Assembly: GCA_016286035.1 (NCBI GenBank)
Contig: JAEERY010000020.1
Location: 180,020 to 244,019, forward strand
Direction of reading: 5' to 3'
From: Lachnospiraceae bacterium
Lineage (GTDB): Bacteria > Bacillota > Clostridia > Lachnospirales > Lachnospiraceae
Length of the DNA: 64,000 nt
Position 1 is the stretch's first letter; each line of letters starts with the position of its first letter. Of the stretch, positions 53,414 to 62,976 are shown in pieces. A program made the position numbers and the translations under genes. Under the pieces are notes generated by a model. It was not told the DNA's origin and made no database searches. It saw nothing but the letters and a program-made list of their open reading frames with translations.

Positions 53414-54405
53414 TGAAACAGTATAAAGAGTCGATGGTTTCTATCGTTGTACCAATATTTAACGCAAGTAAATACCTGAAAAGATGTCTGGATTCTATCG
53501 CAGGGCAGGATCATGAGTGCTTTGAGGTTTTAATTGTCGACGATGGTTCAACAGATGATTCAGTAGAGATATGTCAGACATATTGTAGTTCAGATAAGCG
53601 GTTCAAATATATATATCAAAACAACGCAGGACCGGATATAGCAAGAAAGACTGGAACAGCATCTGCAACTGGTAAATACCTTATGTATGTTGATGCTGAT
53701 GATTATATTGCACCTAATATGCTTAGTAGGATGTACGAAGCAGCAGACAAAACAGGTGCCGATATAGTATGCTCTCAGATTGTCAGATTTGATGATAAAA
53801 AAGAATGGTTAGGTTCCGTACCGGTTGAAGATTTAACAACAATAACTGAAGAGTCGGAAAAGATAAATGCTTTTTTTGAGTCAGGTGTTCTGATCGGAAC
53901 ATATTATGGAAAATTGATCAGACGTGTTGTCATACAAGACTATGAGTTTATTAAGGACGGATATATAGGCGAAGATATAACTGCTGCATTGTACATGTTT
54001 GACAAGGCATCAAGTATAGTGATCATTCCTGACAGGCTTTATTACTATTTTCAGAATGATAATAGTATATCTCATGCAAAATATACATATAGACATGCAG
54101 TTTCGCTTGACAATTATGTAAGATTAAGAGACGAATATGCTTTAAGAGATACAGCTGACAGAGTTAGGATCACAGGTTTTTTTGCCGGGTATCAGATGGC
54201 TGTCGCTACAGCTATGGGGCGAAGCGGCAGATATGAAAAATCAACAGGAGAGATTCTTAGAAAAGATCTTAAAAATAACTGGACATATATCAAGTCAGAT
54301 AAGAAAACGGCTTTTTATATGAAATGTTGTATCTTGTTGTATATGTATGTACCCCGAATATTCGTGTTTATGTTTAGGATATTGTATCTCATGACGGGCA
54401 GATGA
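53413..54405 (+). CDS. Glycosyltransferase family 2
   Basis: 330 residues. MVSIVVPIFNASKYLKRCLDSI, IVDDGSTDDSVEI, NAGPDIARKTGTASATGKYLMYVDADDYI (DADD metal motif) and GYIGEDITAALYMF make a standard capsule-type GT2. The C-terminus has a hydrophobic stretch (LLYMYVPRIFVFMFRILYLM) that may associate with the membrane. TAATG overlap at the start and ATGA at the end show coupling with both neighbours. Confidence 0.88.
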   Translation: MKQYKESMVSIVVPIFNASKYLKRCLDSIAGQDHECFEVLIVDDGSTDDSVEICQTYCSSDKRFKYIYQNNAGPDIARKTGTASATGKYLMYVDADDYIAPNMLSRMYEAADKTGADIVCSQIVRFDDKKEWLGSVPVEDLTTITEESEKINAFFESGVLIGTYYGKLIRRVVIQDYEFIKDGYIGEDITAALYMFDKASSIVIIPDRLYYYFQNDNSISHAKYTYRHAVSLDNYVRLRDEYALRDTADRVRITGFFAGYQMAVATAMGRSGRYEKSTGEILRKDLKNNWTYIKSDKKTAFYMKCCILLYMYVPRIFVFMFRILYLMTGR

Positions 54406-55166
54406 AGAGTATGACAAAGGTTACAGTAGCGACGGTATGTTATAATTCAGAGGATTCCATTGAAAAAACAATCACATCAGTCTTGGAACAGACTTATCCA
54501 GAGATGGAATACTTGATTATCGATGGTGCATCTAATGACAGTACTATAGATATTATAAAACGTTATGAAGAAGAACCTGGATTAAGATATTTATCGGAAG
54601 CCGATGATGGTTTATATGATGCGATGAATAAGGCGGCGGATCTGGCGACCGGAGATTATATCATCTATATGAACAGTGGAGATGTATTTGCTGGAAAGAA
54701 TGTTATATCAGATATCAGTAGCAGTCTTGATGGGATAAATGAACTGGTATATGGTAATGTAATTCGAATTAAGAAGGAAGGTAGAATCCTGGAAAAATAC
54801 GGTAGTAGATATACACCGATGTTCTTATTATTGCAGGGAAGGATGATGTGTCACCAATCAATCTTTACCCGATGTGATATCATGAGATATTACAGGTTTG
54901 ATACACAGTTTTCTATAACAGCAGATTATGATTTTCTTATGAGGATGGTTCATGATAAAAGAAAACTGAAATATGTTGATGTTAATGTGAGTGTTGTTGA
55001 TAATGTTGAGGGTATCAGCTCGACAATCTCAAATATGGATGAGATGCGCAGACAGGATGATATAAGCTTAAAGCAAAATTTTCCAATCTGGTATGCTGCT
55101 TTAAAACTTCCTAAGGCTGTAGTAAGAAAGAAACGCAGAAAAGTTGAAAAAGTGATAATGAATTGA
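54402..55166 (+). CDS. Glycosyltransferase family 2 (WcaA-like, short)
   Basis: 254 residues. KVTVATVCYNSEDSIEKTITSVLEQ, IDGASNDSTIDIIKRYEEE, EADDGLYDAMNKAADLATGDYIIYMNSGD and ITADYDFLMRMVHD match the compact WcaA-like group. In place of the usual SDD/DDD site it reads MNSGDVF, so the first acidic residue is replaced by Gly; this also occurs in active relatives. Paralogue of 32952-33722. An alternative ATG at 54411 is possible. Confidence 0.87.
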   Translation: MKSMTKVTVATVCYNSEDSIEKTITSVLEQTYPEMEYLIIDGASNDSTIDIIKRYEEEPGLRYLSEADDGLYDAMNKAADLATGDYIIYMNSGDVFAGKNVISDISSSLDGINELVYGNVIRIKKEGRILEKYGSRYTPMFLLLQGRMMCHQSIFTRCDIMRYYRFDTQFSITADYDFLMRMVHDKRKLKYVDVNVSVVDNVEGISSTISNMDEMRRQDDISLKQNFPIWYAALKLPKAVVRKKRRKVEKVIMN

Positions 55167-55194
55167 CATTAGATTCATCATTGAATAAGAATTT

Positions 55195-56307
55195 ATGAAA
55201 ACACAAGACAAAATACTAGTAACCAAGGCAACTTTGCCGCCTATTGAAGAATATATAGAAGAGATAAAAAGCATATGGGACAGTCATTGGCTTACCAATA
55301 TGGGTGACAAGCATAAGCGTCTGCAGAGTGAACTGCAGAACTATATGAAAGCTACATATGTAGAGCTACTGGTCAATGGTCATATGGCTCTCGAAATGAC
55401 ATTTCAGGCGTCGGGCTTGAGTGGCGAAGTTATAACCACCCCATTCACATTTGCATCTACAACGCATGCAATAGTAAGGAATGGACTGACACCTGTATTC
55501 TGCGATATAAAAGAGGATGATTACACAATAGATACCGATAGGATAGAGTCCTTGATCACAGAAAAGACAACAGCCATTGTCCCGGTGCATGTATATGGAA
55601 ACATATGCGATGTAGAGAAAATTGACATGATAGCTAAAAAGTATAATCTGAAGGTTATATATGATGCTGCCCATACTTTTGGAGAAGAGTATAAGGGAAC
55701 AGGAATTGGGAATTTCGGTGATGCATCCATATTTAGTTTTCATGCAACAAAGGTATTTAACACGATAGAAGGTGGATGTGTTTGCTTTTCTGATGAATTG
55801 TTGGGAAAGAAACTATATAATCTGAAAAACTTCGGTATTAAAAATGAGGAATGTGTCGAAGCAGTCGGTGCTAATGCCAAGATGAATGAGTTTCAGGCTG
55901 CGATGGGTTTGTGTAATTTAAGGTATATTGAAGAGAACATTGAGAAAAGAAAGAAAATCGCCAAGAGATATCAGGAATTGTTATCAGAAATAGAGGGTAT
56001 AACAGTCTGGAAGGAACAGGAATGTGTAAAGCATAACTATGCATATTTTCCTATTGTTATTGACAAAGAACGATATGGATATAATCGCGATGAAGTCTAT
56101 GATAAGCTGGCAGAGCAAAATATATTCCCAAGAAAATACTTCTATCCGTTGACATGTGACTTTGATGCTTACAAAGGTAAGTATGGTGGCGATAAATGTG
56201 ATGTTGCTAGAAAAGTAAGTAAATCTGTCCTTACTCTGCCAATATATCCGGATATGAATGAGGACGTAGTAGATAGGATATATGATATCCTAATCGAAAA
56301 AAGATAA
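55195..56307 (+). CDS. DegT/DnrJ/EryC1 sugar aminotransferase (VioA/FdtB-like)
   Basis: 370 residues. HWLTNMGDKHKRLQSELQNYM, EVITTPFTFASTTHAIVRNGLTPVFCDI, VPVHVYGNICDVEKI, YDAAHTFG and FSFHATKVFNTIEGG with the PLP lysine Lys186 follow the VioA/QdtB/FdtB type. These convert a nucleotide-linked keto-6-deoxyhexose to an amino-deoxyhexose. The TTPFTFASTTHA and HATKVFNTIEGG segments resemble VioA, so a 4-amino-4,6-dideoxyhexose is the likeliest product. N-acylation could be by the GNAT at 62976 and the acyl group shaped by the MaoC at 63547, an arrangement like that of anthrose genes (inference). RBS weak. Confidence 0.87.
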   Translation: MKTQDKILVTKATLPPIEEYIEEIKSIWDSHWLTNMGDKHKRLQSELQNYMKATYVELLVNGHMALEMTFQASGLSGEVITTPFTFASTTHAIVRNGLTPVFCDIKEDDYTIDTDRIESLITEKTTAIVPVHVYGNICDVEKIDMIAKKYNLKVIYDAAHTFGEEYKGTGIGNFGDASIFSFHATKVFNTIEGGCVCFSDELLGKKLYNLKNFGIKNEECVEAVGANAKMNEFQAAMGLCNLRYIEENIEKRKKIAKRYQELLSEIEGITVWKEQECVKHNYAYFPIVIDKERYGYNRDEVYDKLAEQNIFPRKYFYPLTCDFDAYKGKYGGDKCDVARKVSKSVLTLPIYPDMNEDVVDRIYDILIEKR

Positions 56308-56336
56308 CTCATTGTCTGATTAGAACGAGGAAGTTT

Positions 56337-57281
56337 ATGAAGACTATTACTATAGTAATACCGACTTACAATGAAGAAAAGAATATAGCCAATACATATG
56401 ATCGGGTTAAGACTGTATTTGAACAAAACCTATCATCATATGATTTTCAGATCCTTTATATAGATAATGCATCTACTGATCAAACAAGAGATAAAATACG
56501 CAAACTGTGTGAGGAGGATAAGAGAGTCCAGGCGATTTTTAATAACACAAATTTCGGCTTTTCAAAGTCTTCATTTTATGGACTTTCGCAGGCAGAAGGG
56601 GATTGTGCAGTACTCATGTATGCTGACATGCAGGATCCGCCTGAAGTAATACCTCAGATGGTAAAAAAATGGGAGGAAGGATACAAGGTTGTTGTCGGCA
56701 TCAAGAGCAAGAGCAAGGAGAATCCTCTCATGTATCTTGTCAGAGGTATATATTATAAGATCATGGATAAACTGTCTGATGTCGAACATATAAAACAATA
56801 TGACGGATTTGGATTGTATGACGCATCGTTTGTTGAGCAGTTGAGAAACCTTAAGGATGCCCTTCCTTATCTTCGTGGATTGGTGGCGGAGCTTGGTCCG
56901 GAGAGAGCACAGGTTGAGTATACTCAGGATACGAGAAAAGAAGGAAAGAGCAGCTTCAGTTTTATGAAGTATTATGACGTTGCAATGCTTGGAATCACAT
57001 CATCATCAAGAGCTGTTCTTCGAATGGCAACATTTATAGGTATGCTACTTAGTGTTCTTTGCGTTGTTATAGCAATTGTTACTTTGGTTATAAAACTACT
57101 GAATTGGGAATACTATAGTGTTGGAACTGCAGCAGTTATTATAGGTATATTCTTTGTTGGTGGTGTTCAGATATTCTTCCTTGGTTTTATTGGAGAATAC
57201 ATCGCAAATATTAATCAGCGTACTATGAATCATCCGATAGTAGTTGAAAAAGAACGTATCAATATGAAACGTGAGGTATAG
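56337..57281 (+). CDS. DPM/GtrB-like GT2 with two C-terminal membrane helices, copy 2
   Basis: 314 residues. ITIVIPTYNEEKNIANTY, YIDNASTDQTRDKI, MYADMQDPPEVIPQMVKKWEEGYKVVVG and two terminal helices (MLLSVLCVVIAIVTLVIKLL; VIIGIFFVGGVQIFFLGFIGEYI). It shares nearly every motif, including KSKENP and YDGFGLYD/TGFGLYD, with the gene at 52445, so they are paralogues separated by three genes. Good RBS GAGGAAG. Likely makes an undecaprenyl-phosphate sugar. Confidence 0.9.
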   Translation: MKTITIVIPTYNEEKNIANTYDRVKTVFEQNLSSYDFQILYIDNASTDQTRDKIRKLCEEDKRVQAIFNNTNFGFSKSSFYGLSQAEGDCAVLMYADMQDPPEVIPQMVKKWEEGYKVVVGIKSKSKENPLMYLVRGIYYKIMDKLSDVEHIKQYDGFGLYDASFVEQLRNLKDALPYLRGLVAELGPERAQVEYTQDTRKEGKSSFSFMKYYDVAMLGITSSSRAVLRMATFIGMLLSVLCVVIAIVTLVIKLLNWEYYSVGTAAVIIGIFFVGGVQIFFLGFIGEYIANINQRTMNHPIVVEKERINMKREV

Positions 57282-57282
57282 A

Positions 57283-58197
57283 TTGAAATATGCGGTTGTT
57301 ACCGGTGGGACCGGCTTTATCGGTTCATGGCTGGTCAGGGAATTGTTAAAGAATAACGTAGAGGTAACAGTACTTGTAAGAAATACAGTTAAAGCCTCCG
57401 AACTTTTTGAAGGAAGAGTTAGAACTGTTGCTATTCATTCGACTGAGTATGATGAACTTTTGAACGATAATAAGCAGATCGATGTTTTTTATCATTTGGC
57501 TTGGGAAGGTGTTGCTCCTGAGAAGAAAAATGATCGAGAGGTGCAGATAAGGAATATTGATCTTGCCATGGAGATGCTTGAATACGCTTCGAAACTTCAT
57601 GCAAAAAGATTTATAGCTACCGGTACGGTTGCGGAGTATTCGTTCTGTGAAGATGTCATGGATATCAATGCGAAGCAGACTCCGAATGATCTGTATGGGG
57701 CTGCCAAAACAGCTACTCACTATATGCTTGAAACATGGGCAAGACAGCTTGACATGCCTTTTAACTGGGTTGTGATCCCGAGTACTTATGGTGAAGGAAG
57801 AAGAGATAACAACATTCTTACTTATACGATAAGGAAGCTTTTGAGTGGAGAAAAACCATCATATGGATTCCTTACTCAGATGTGGGATTTTTTGTATGTT
57901 GGAGAAGTTGTTAGGGCTTTGTATCTCATAGGGGAAAAAGGTTTATATGAAAAAACCTATGGGATAGGAAGCGGTGATTATCGCCCCCTCAAGGAATATG
58001 TATCGATTATCAGAGATATAATTGATCCTGATCTTGAGCTTGGAATAGGTGAAATTCCTTCTTTATCTGCTAAAGTGTTTAGTTCGTGTGTGCCAATCCA
58101 TGAATTGAGTAAAGACACGGGATTTATTCCTCAGATAGGCTTTGAGGAAGGGATTAGGCGTACCATAGAATACTATAAAGAAGAAAATGAGAGATAA
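57283..58197 (+). CDS. NAD(P)-dependent sugar reductase/epimerase (extended SDR), copy 2
   Basis: 304 residues. YAVVTGGTGFIGSWLVREL (nucleotide-binding TGGTGFIG), FYHLAWEG, TVAEYSF and YGAAK (Tyr-x3-Lys). Same architecture as the gene at 27831 and the same HLAW motif, seen in 4-ketohexose reductases of the CDP-abequose/paratose type. Next to a VioA-like aminotransferase and GT2 genes it could also serve a dTDP- or GDP-sugar. TTG 57283 is chosen because GAGG at 57273-57276 is ideally placed; an upstream GTG 57271 lies inside the RBS. It overlaps the next gene by 11 bases. Confidence 0.8.
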   Translation: MKYAVVTGGTGFIGSWLVRELLKNNVEVTVLVRNTVKASELFEGRVRTVAIHSTEYDELLNDNKQIDVFYHLAWEGVAPEKKNDREVQIRNIDLAMEMLEYASKLHAKRFIATGTVAEYSFCEDVMDINAKQTPNDLYGAAKTATHYMLETWARQLDMPFNWVVIPSTYGEGRRDNNILTYTIRKLLSGEKPSYGFLTQMWDFLYVGEVVRALYLIGEKGLYEKTYGIGSGDYRPLKEYVSIIRDIIDPDLELGIGEIPSLSAKVFSSCVPIHELSKDTGFIPQIGFEEGIRRTIEYYKEENER

Positions 58198-59488
58198 GCT
58201 GTTTGTTTGGTTAAGAACTATATTGGTTGTGATAATATCCGCAGTTGTAGGATATATTGCATTGATCCTGGTGTATATGTTGCCGGTCGATCAAATCAGA
58301 GAAAATGTGGGTGATTCGCTTGACGTTTTAGAACAAGAAGGGATCACTCATAATGTTATTGAGGGATATGACACAACAAGACTTGATAATTATACCGAAG
58401 GACTGACTTTTAACAGTGCTATCTTTGACAGCAATGATTCTGTATTTGAAAAGGCAGCTTCCATTCATCAATACAGATACCAGGATGCTCAGATGTATTA
58501 TGATGCTCTTTTTGAGTATTATTCGGGTAATGAGAATTACTATGTTGATGAGTATGCCCGAGATTGGCATGGGTACCTGGTATTCGTTAAACCGGCACTG
58601 CTCTTATTCAATTATTCAGCCATTCGAATGATCAATCTTATCATTCAGCTGATCCTGGTTGTTTTGATCTGTATATTCATATACCGTGATGAAAAGGTAA
58701 GGCCCTATTTGGTGGCATTTGGTGTATTACTCTTTTTTATCACGGCTCCGATGCTTTTCATGTCTATGGAATATTCGGCACTTTTCTATGTAATCCTAAT
58801 ATCTGTGTTATATATAATGCATGATAATTCTATTTTGAAGAGTGAGAAAGGAAGAAGCATCTTCTTTACACTTATAGGAATTGCTGTAGCTTATGTTGAT
58901 GTACTTACATTTCCGTTATTGACTTTCGGAATCCCAATGGTCTTTTGGTATATAAAGAATGGAGAGACTAAGGACACACGAAACTGTGTTATCACTTTCG
59001 CAGAGAACCTGCTTTACTGGCTTACTGGTTATGCTGGTATGTGGGGGATGAAATGGATAATAGCCACGGTATTCACAGATAAGAATATCATTAAAGATGC
59101 TGTCCTCATGGTATTATATAGGATGTCATCAACCAGTGCGGAGAGCGGAGAGAACATAACCATATCATTAGGGGAAGTTATCAGAAGAAATTTCGGTGTT
59201 TATGCACACGTGCCTTATATAGCAGTCATCTTGATTATTTTGTTACATGTAGTGTATGGCTTGGTAAAGAAAAGATATGCTGTTAACAGGAACAGTTTGA
59301 TTTTTTATGGTATGATCATTTTGATGCCTTTCGGATGGTTTGTTGCTGTGAAGAATCATTCATACATTCATTATTGGATGACTTATAGGAATGTGGCACT
59401 TTCGCTCTTTGCGTTATTGTGTTTCGGAGTTGATTGCTACTGCTACAGGAGAGAGTTAATATGCCGTCAAACGAGAATAGAAGAGTAG
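58187..59488 (+). CDS. Polytopic membrane protein of unknown function
   Basis: 433 residues. One N-terminal helix (TILVVIISAVVGYIALILVYMLPV) is followed by an extracytoplasmic loop of about 100 residues (residues 33-135) rich in Asp, Tyr and Asn, with DNYTEGLTFNSAIFDSN and ARDWHGYLVFVKPALL. Then come about nine helices. The architecture (large first outward loop plus many helices) is reminiscent of GT-C enzymes, but no diagnostic motif is recognised. It overlaps the reductase before and the acyltransferase after it. Confidence 0.65.
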   Translation: MRDKLFVWLRTILVVIISAVVGYIALILVYMLPVDQIRENVGDSLDVLEQEGITHNVIEGYDTTRLDNYTEGLTFNSAIFDSNDSVFEKAASIHQYRYQDAQMYYDALFEYYSGNENYYVDEYARDWHGYLVFVKPALLLFNYSAIRMINLIIQLILVVLICIFIYRDEKVRPYLVAFGVLLFFITAPMLFMSMEYSALFYVILISVLYIMHDNSILKSEKGRSIFFTLIGIAVAYVDVLTFPLLTFGIPMVFWYIKNGETKDTRNCVITFAENLLYWLTGYAGMWGMKWIIATVFTDKNIIKDAVLMVLYRMSSTSAESGENITISLGEVIRRNFGVYAHVPYIAVILIILLHVVYGLVKKRYAVNRNSLIFYGMIILMPFGWFVAVKNHSYIHYWMTYRNVALSLFALLCFGVDCYCYRRELICRQTRIEE

Positions 59489-60531
59489 AAATATATGATT
59501 GGATAAGGGTATTAGGTATGATCCTTGTTGTGCTGGGTCATGCTTCATATATTAGTCATGCAACGGATTTTGGATCCATATCGTACGAATTACCGTACAC
59601 AATAAACGGTCACTATCAGGATGATATTATCCCGAATGCCATTCGCACAATAGGTGGCTGGGCATATTCGTTTCACATGCCTCTGTTTTTTATGTTGTCC
59701 GGAGCGGTATACTCATTAAAGCAGGCTGGATCATTTGATCAGATTGTGGTAAAAAAAGCAAAGGCTCTGATAATACCGTATTTTGTTTATGGTCTTATCT
59801 TTATGTTGCCCTTAAAATACTATTGCGATTTTTACAAAGAAGCCAATATGACAAGGGTGGTACGTAATTTCCTTGAAGGAGGAGCAGAAAGCGGTCATCT
59901 ATGGTTTTTGATAACGCTGTTCTGGTGCTTTGTGCTGGGATATATACTGATCAGGTATGTCGGAAAAAGAAGCATGGCAGCCGTTCTGCTTATAGGAATT
60001 CTGTTAAGCAGGATGAAACTTGAGTATTTGCCGGATTATCTTGGATTCAAAAATTCATTAAATTATCTCCTATGGTTTTTAATGGGATTCATATTTGAGG
60101 AGTATATAAGAGAAAAAATAGAGCAGATGAAAACCGGTTCACAGATTTTAATATTTGTGATCATGACGGTGGTAATGATACTTTTGCCTCTGGATGACGG
60201 AAATGGAGCTATTGTATATATAGCTTTTCATTGCGCATGGTTTATGTTATTTTCTCTTATGTTCATGAAACTGTCGAGAAAACTGGGAATGAAAGGCAGG
60301 ATCATCATGTTTCTGTCTCCGATCTGTGTGTATATTTATATATTCCATGATCCGCTTGAATATCTTATACTCAAGGAAGCTTTTGCATATAACTGGCTTT
60401 CATCCGGTGCATATGTATATGTATATTATATATTGAGGACTGTTGGAGTATTTGTAGTATCGGCTTTGTTAGGAATGGCTGTATATAGAGTTAAAGGTAC
60501 AATAAAAAAGAAAAATGAAGAAAAACAGTAA
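59461..60531 (+). CDS. Acyltransferase family 3 (OafA-like) membrane protein
   Basis: 356 residues, about ten helices. RRVEIYDWIRVLGMILVVLGHASYI carries the D-W-x-R...H motif of acyltransferase-3 proteins. YSFHMPLFFMLSGAVYSLKQ and GHLWFLITLFWCFVLGYIL are the other conserved segments. Members O-acetylate or O-acylate sugars using a cytoplasmic acyl donor. There is no SGNH domain fused to it. ATG 59461 is chosen for the AGGAGAG RBS just upstream; it lies inside the preceding gene by 28 bases. Confidence 0.9.
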   Translation: MPSNENRRVEIYDWIRVLGMILVVLGHASYISHATDFGSISYELPYTINGHYQDDIIPNAIRTIGGWAYSFHMPLFFMLSGAVYSLKQAGSFDQIVVKKAKALIIPYFVYGLIFMLPLKYYCDFYKEANMTRVVRNFLEGGAESGHLWFLITLFWCFVLGYILIRYVGKRSMAAVLLIGILLSRMKLEYLPDYLGFKNSLNYLLWFLMGFIFEEYIREKIEQMKTGSQILIFVIMTVVMILLPLDDGNGAIVYIAFHCAWFMLFSLMFMKLSRKLGMKGRIIMFLSPICVYIYIFHDPLEYLILKEAFAYNWLSSGAYVYVYYILRTVGVFVVSALLGMAVYRVKGTIKKKNEEKQ

Positions 60532-62017
60532 TTCAATAGATAGTAACAGAATACTGACTGTTTTGCTGTTTGTGATAGCATTTGTCATAATCTTGGTCCA
60601 GTCTGTCCCATATATTATAGCTACAAGTTATACTTTTCCGCTTCAGGATGATTTTTATAATACCGGAGTGGTATTAAAGGAGATTGAAAGTTCTGGGGGC
60701 AATTCTTTTTCTACATCATTAAGACTGGCATATGAAGGATTCTTTAATTACAGGGGATACTATTTTTCTACATTTATAACGTACTTTGCAGATGCTGTCA
60801 CTAAATGCAGCATAACTCAGATACGAGTTTGGCAGACGATTATGCTTATTGCACATTATGCGGCACTTGTTTTTATGTTGTATTATGTCGGTCGCAAGAT
60901 CATGAAGCTTAACGAAGTGTCGTCTGCTTTGATAGCCATGGCAGTTTTTTCATTATTCCCGAGCCAGTTTTATTTTGTAAACAATGAAACTCTTTTCTGG
61001 TTTTGTGCATCAACGATATATCAGTTGCCGGCGACACTGCTGTATATCTTCGTTGTATTATTCATATATGGAATTGAAAAAGACAGCAGGCTTTGCTGTG
61101 TTATATGCTTTATACTGGGATTTCTTCTGGGTGGAGCTTCGGTTAATGTAGCTGTTCTTGTTTGTATTATAACTTGTCAGCTTATATACTGGGGCATTGT
61201 TGTATGCAAAAAAATTTTTGCATCATGCATAAGCGGAATACCTGCTCTTATTGGGAGTAGTTTGAATGTTCTTGCTCCGGGAAATTATAAAAACGGTGCA
61301 GCACATGAGGATGCATTTGACAGATTGATTGTTACATTCAAGGGATCATTCCTTTATGAATTTGATCGCTTAAGAATGTTCGCTAAAGAAAATCCGTTGT
61401 TTATATGCATCATTCTGGTAATACTGATAGTCTTTATTATCAGTGAGCAGCATTTCAAATACAGATTTCCGATTCCTGGAGTATATACAGTTTTGCTGAT
61501 ACTGGGTGAGGTTGGAGTAATATTTCCTCTTCAGTGGGTGTCAGACAGAGAAACTTATGCAGTATATGAAAGGTGTATAATAGTATCGGATTGGGCATCT
61601 TTTCTGATATTGATGCTTATTGTCTTTTACTGGACAGGTTGGATCAAATGCAGACTGAAATATACAGGCTTAAAAAACAGTAATCTCAGACTGCTTGTAA
61701 ACTATCTTGCTATGATGGTAATTGCAATTGTGCTGGTAGCAGGCAGAGAAAAGACAGCTAGCGGAAGACTGACGGGGGAATTGTACAGAGGAGATCTGCA
61801 GTCATACTGCAACTGGGTTGCAGGTATTATCAAAGATGTTGAACAATCTGATGAATCTGTGGTAAGAATATATACTAAAGAGGTGGCGGATACAACCTGT
61901 ATGGCCAATGCTTTTTTCAACATGGGTGAATATGATCCGTCGGTTTATACCGGTAATTCGGCTATGAGTATATTTTATGGAAAAGAGGCGGTATACCTCA
62001 TTGATGAAGGAGAATAA
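60515..62017 (+). CDS. DUF6056-like polytopic membrane protein (possible GT-C)
   Basis: 500 residues with about eleven helices. The first outward loop reads TFPLQDDFYNTG and later FNYRGYYFSTFIT; a paired Asp-Asp after the first helix is common in GT-C-type and DUF6056 proteins. Further landmarks are SLFPSQFYFVNNETLFWFCAST and APGNYKNGAAHEDAF. The last 70 residues (AGREKTASGRLTGE onward) form an extracytoplasmic tail. The following GT2 (DPM-like) could make its polyprenyl-sugar donor. No demonstrated function known to me. Confidence 0.7.
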   Translation: MKKNSNSIDSNRILTVLLFVIAFVIILVQSVPYIIATSYTFPLQDDFYNTGVVLKEIESSGGNSFSTSLRLAYEGFFNYRGYYFSTFITYFADAVTKCSITQIRVWQTIMLIAHYAALVFMLYYVGRKIMKLNEVSSALIAMAVFSLFPSQFYFVNNETLFWFCASTIYQLPATLLYIFVVLFIYGIEKDSRLCCVICFILGFLLGGASVNVAVLVCIITCQLIYWGIVVCKKIFASCISGIPALIGSSLNVLAPGNYKNGAAHEDAFDRLIVTFKGSFLYEFDRLRMFAKENPLFICIILVILIVFIISEQHFKYRFPIPGVYTVLLILGEVGVIFPLQWVSDRETYAVYERCIIVSDWASFLILMLIVFYWTGWIKCRLKYTGLKNSNLRLLVNYLAMMVIAIVLVAGREKTASGRLTGELYRGDLQSYCNWVAGIIKDVEQSDESVVRIYTKEVADTTCMANAFFNMGEYDPSVYTGNSAMSIFYGKEAVYLIDEGE

Positions 62018-62019
62018 AA

Positions 62020-62976
62020 ATGAAGCTGTCGATAGTTATACCGGTATATTACAACGCGGAAAACCTTATTCCGCTATATGAGGATATTAAAAGCAAGATA
62101 ATAGATGTCATAGACTTTGATTACGAGATCATTATGGTTGATGACGGATCCGGTGATAACAGTTACGAGGTAATGAAGGATCTCAGACAGAAAGATGAGA
62201 ATATCCATATATACAGACTGTCTCGCAATTTTGGTTCTCATGCGGCAATACTTTGCGGCCTGTCCAAGTGTACGGGCGACTGCGCTGTAGTCAAGGCTGC
62301 AGATCTTCAGGAACCCACACAGCTTATTCTTCAGATGTATGAGAAGTGGAAGGCAGGAGCCAATGTGGTATTGGCTGTCAGAGACGGACGTGATGAAGGA
62401 AAGTCACAGACTTTCTTTGCAAATATGTATTATGGTATGATCAGAAAGTTTATTCTGTCCAATATGCCAAAACAGGGATTTGATGTATATTTGATCGACA
62501 GAAAGGTAATAGATGTCCTGATGGCTCTTGATGAAAAGAACAGTGCTCTGACAGGACAGATATTATGGAGTGGTTTTAAAACCGATACGGTATCATATCA
62601 CAGACTTGCACGTGAGATAGGAAAAAGCAGATGGACGTTAAAGAAAAAGGTAAGACTTGTTTCGGATACGCTGTACAGTTTTTCTGTTCTGCCTATAAAG
62701 ATCGTTACTATAGTAGGTATGCTTTCCCTTATAGGAGGTATAATCTGGGCAATCGTTGAACTGGTATGTAAACTTGCCGGTATGATAGATGTATCCGGAT
62801 GGACAACGCTGTTCATATTTAACCTTATGAGTTTTGGCATCATCATGTTTTCAGTGGGAATACTTGGAGAGTATATATGGCGTATATTTGATGTATCCAG
62901 AGACAGACCGGCTTACATAGTTGAGGATGATGGTGACAGCCCGGACAACAGATCTTACGATAGGAGAGAGATTTAA
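62020..62976 (+). CDS. DPM/GtrB-like GT2 with two C-terminal membrane helices, copy 3
   Basis: 318 residues. LSIVIPVYYNAENLIPLYEDI, IIMVDDGSGDNSYEVM, RNFGSHAAILCGLSKCTGDCAVVKAADLQEPTQLI, with LQEPT in place of the usual LQDPP, and IGKSRWTLKKKVRLVSD before two helices. It is the most diverged of the three polyprenyl-phosphate glycosyltransferase-like proteins. Strong RBS AAGGAG before ATG 62020, three bases after the DUF6056-like gene, which makes a donor-enzyme pair plausible. Confidence 0.9.
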   Translation: MKLSIVIPVYYNAENLIPLYEDIKSKIIDVIDFDYEIIMVDDGSGDNSYEVMKDLRQKDENIHIYRLSRNFGSHAAILCGLSKCTGDCAVVKAADLQEPTQLILQMYEKWKAGANVVLAVRDGRDEGKSQTFFANMYYGMIRKFILSNMPKQGFDVYLIDRKVIDVLMALDEKNSALTGQILWSGFKTDTVSYHRLAREIGKSRWTLKKKVRLVSDTLYSFSVLPIKIVTIVGMLSLIGGIIWAIVELVCKLAGMIDVSGWTTLFIFNLMSFGIIMFSVGILGEYIWRIFDVSRDRPAYIVEDDGDSPDNRSYDRREI

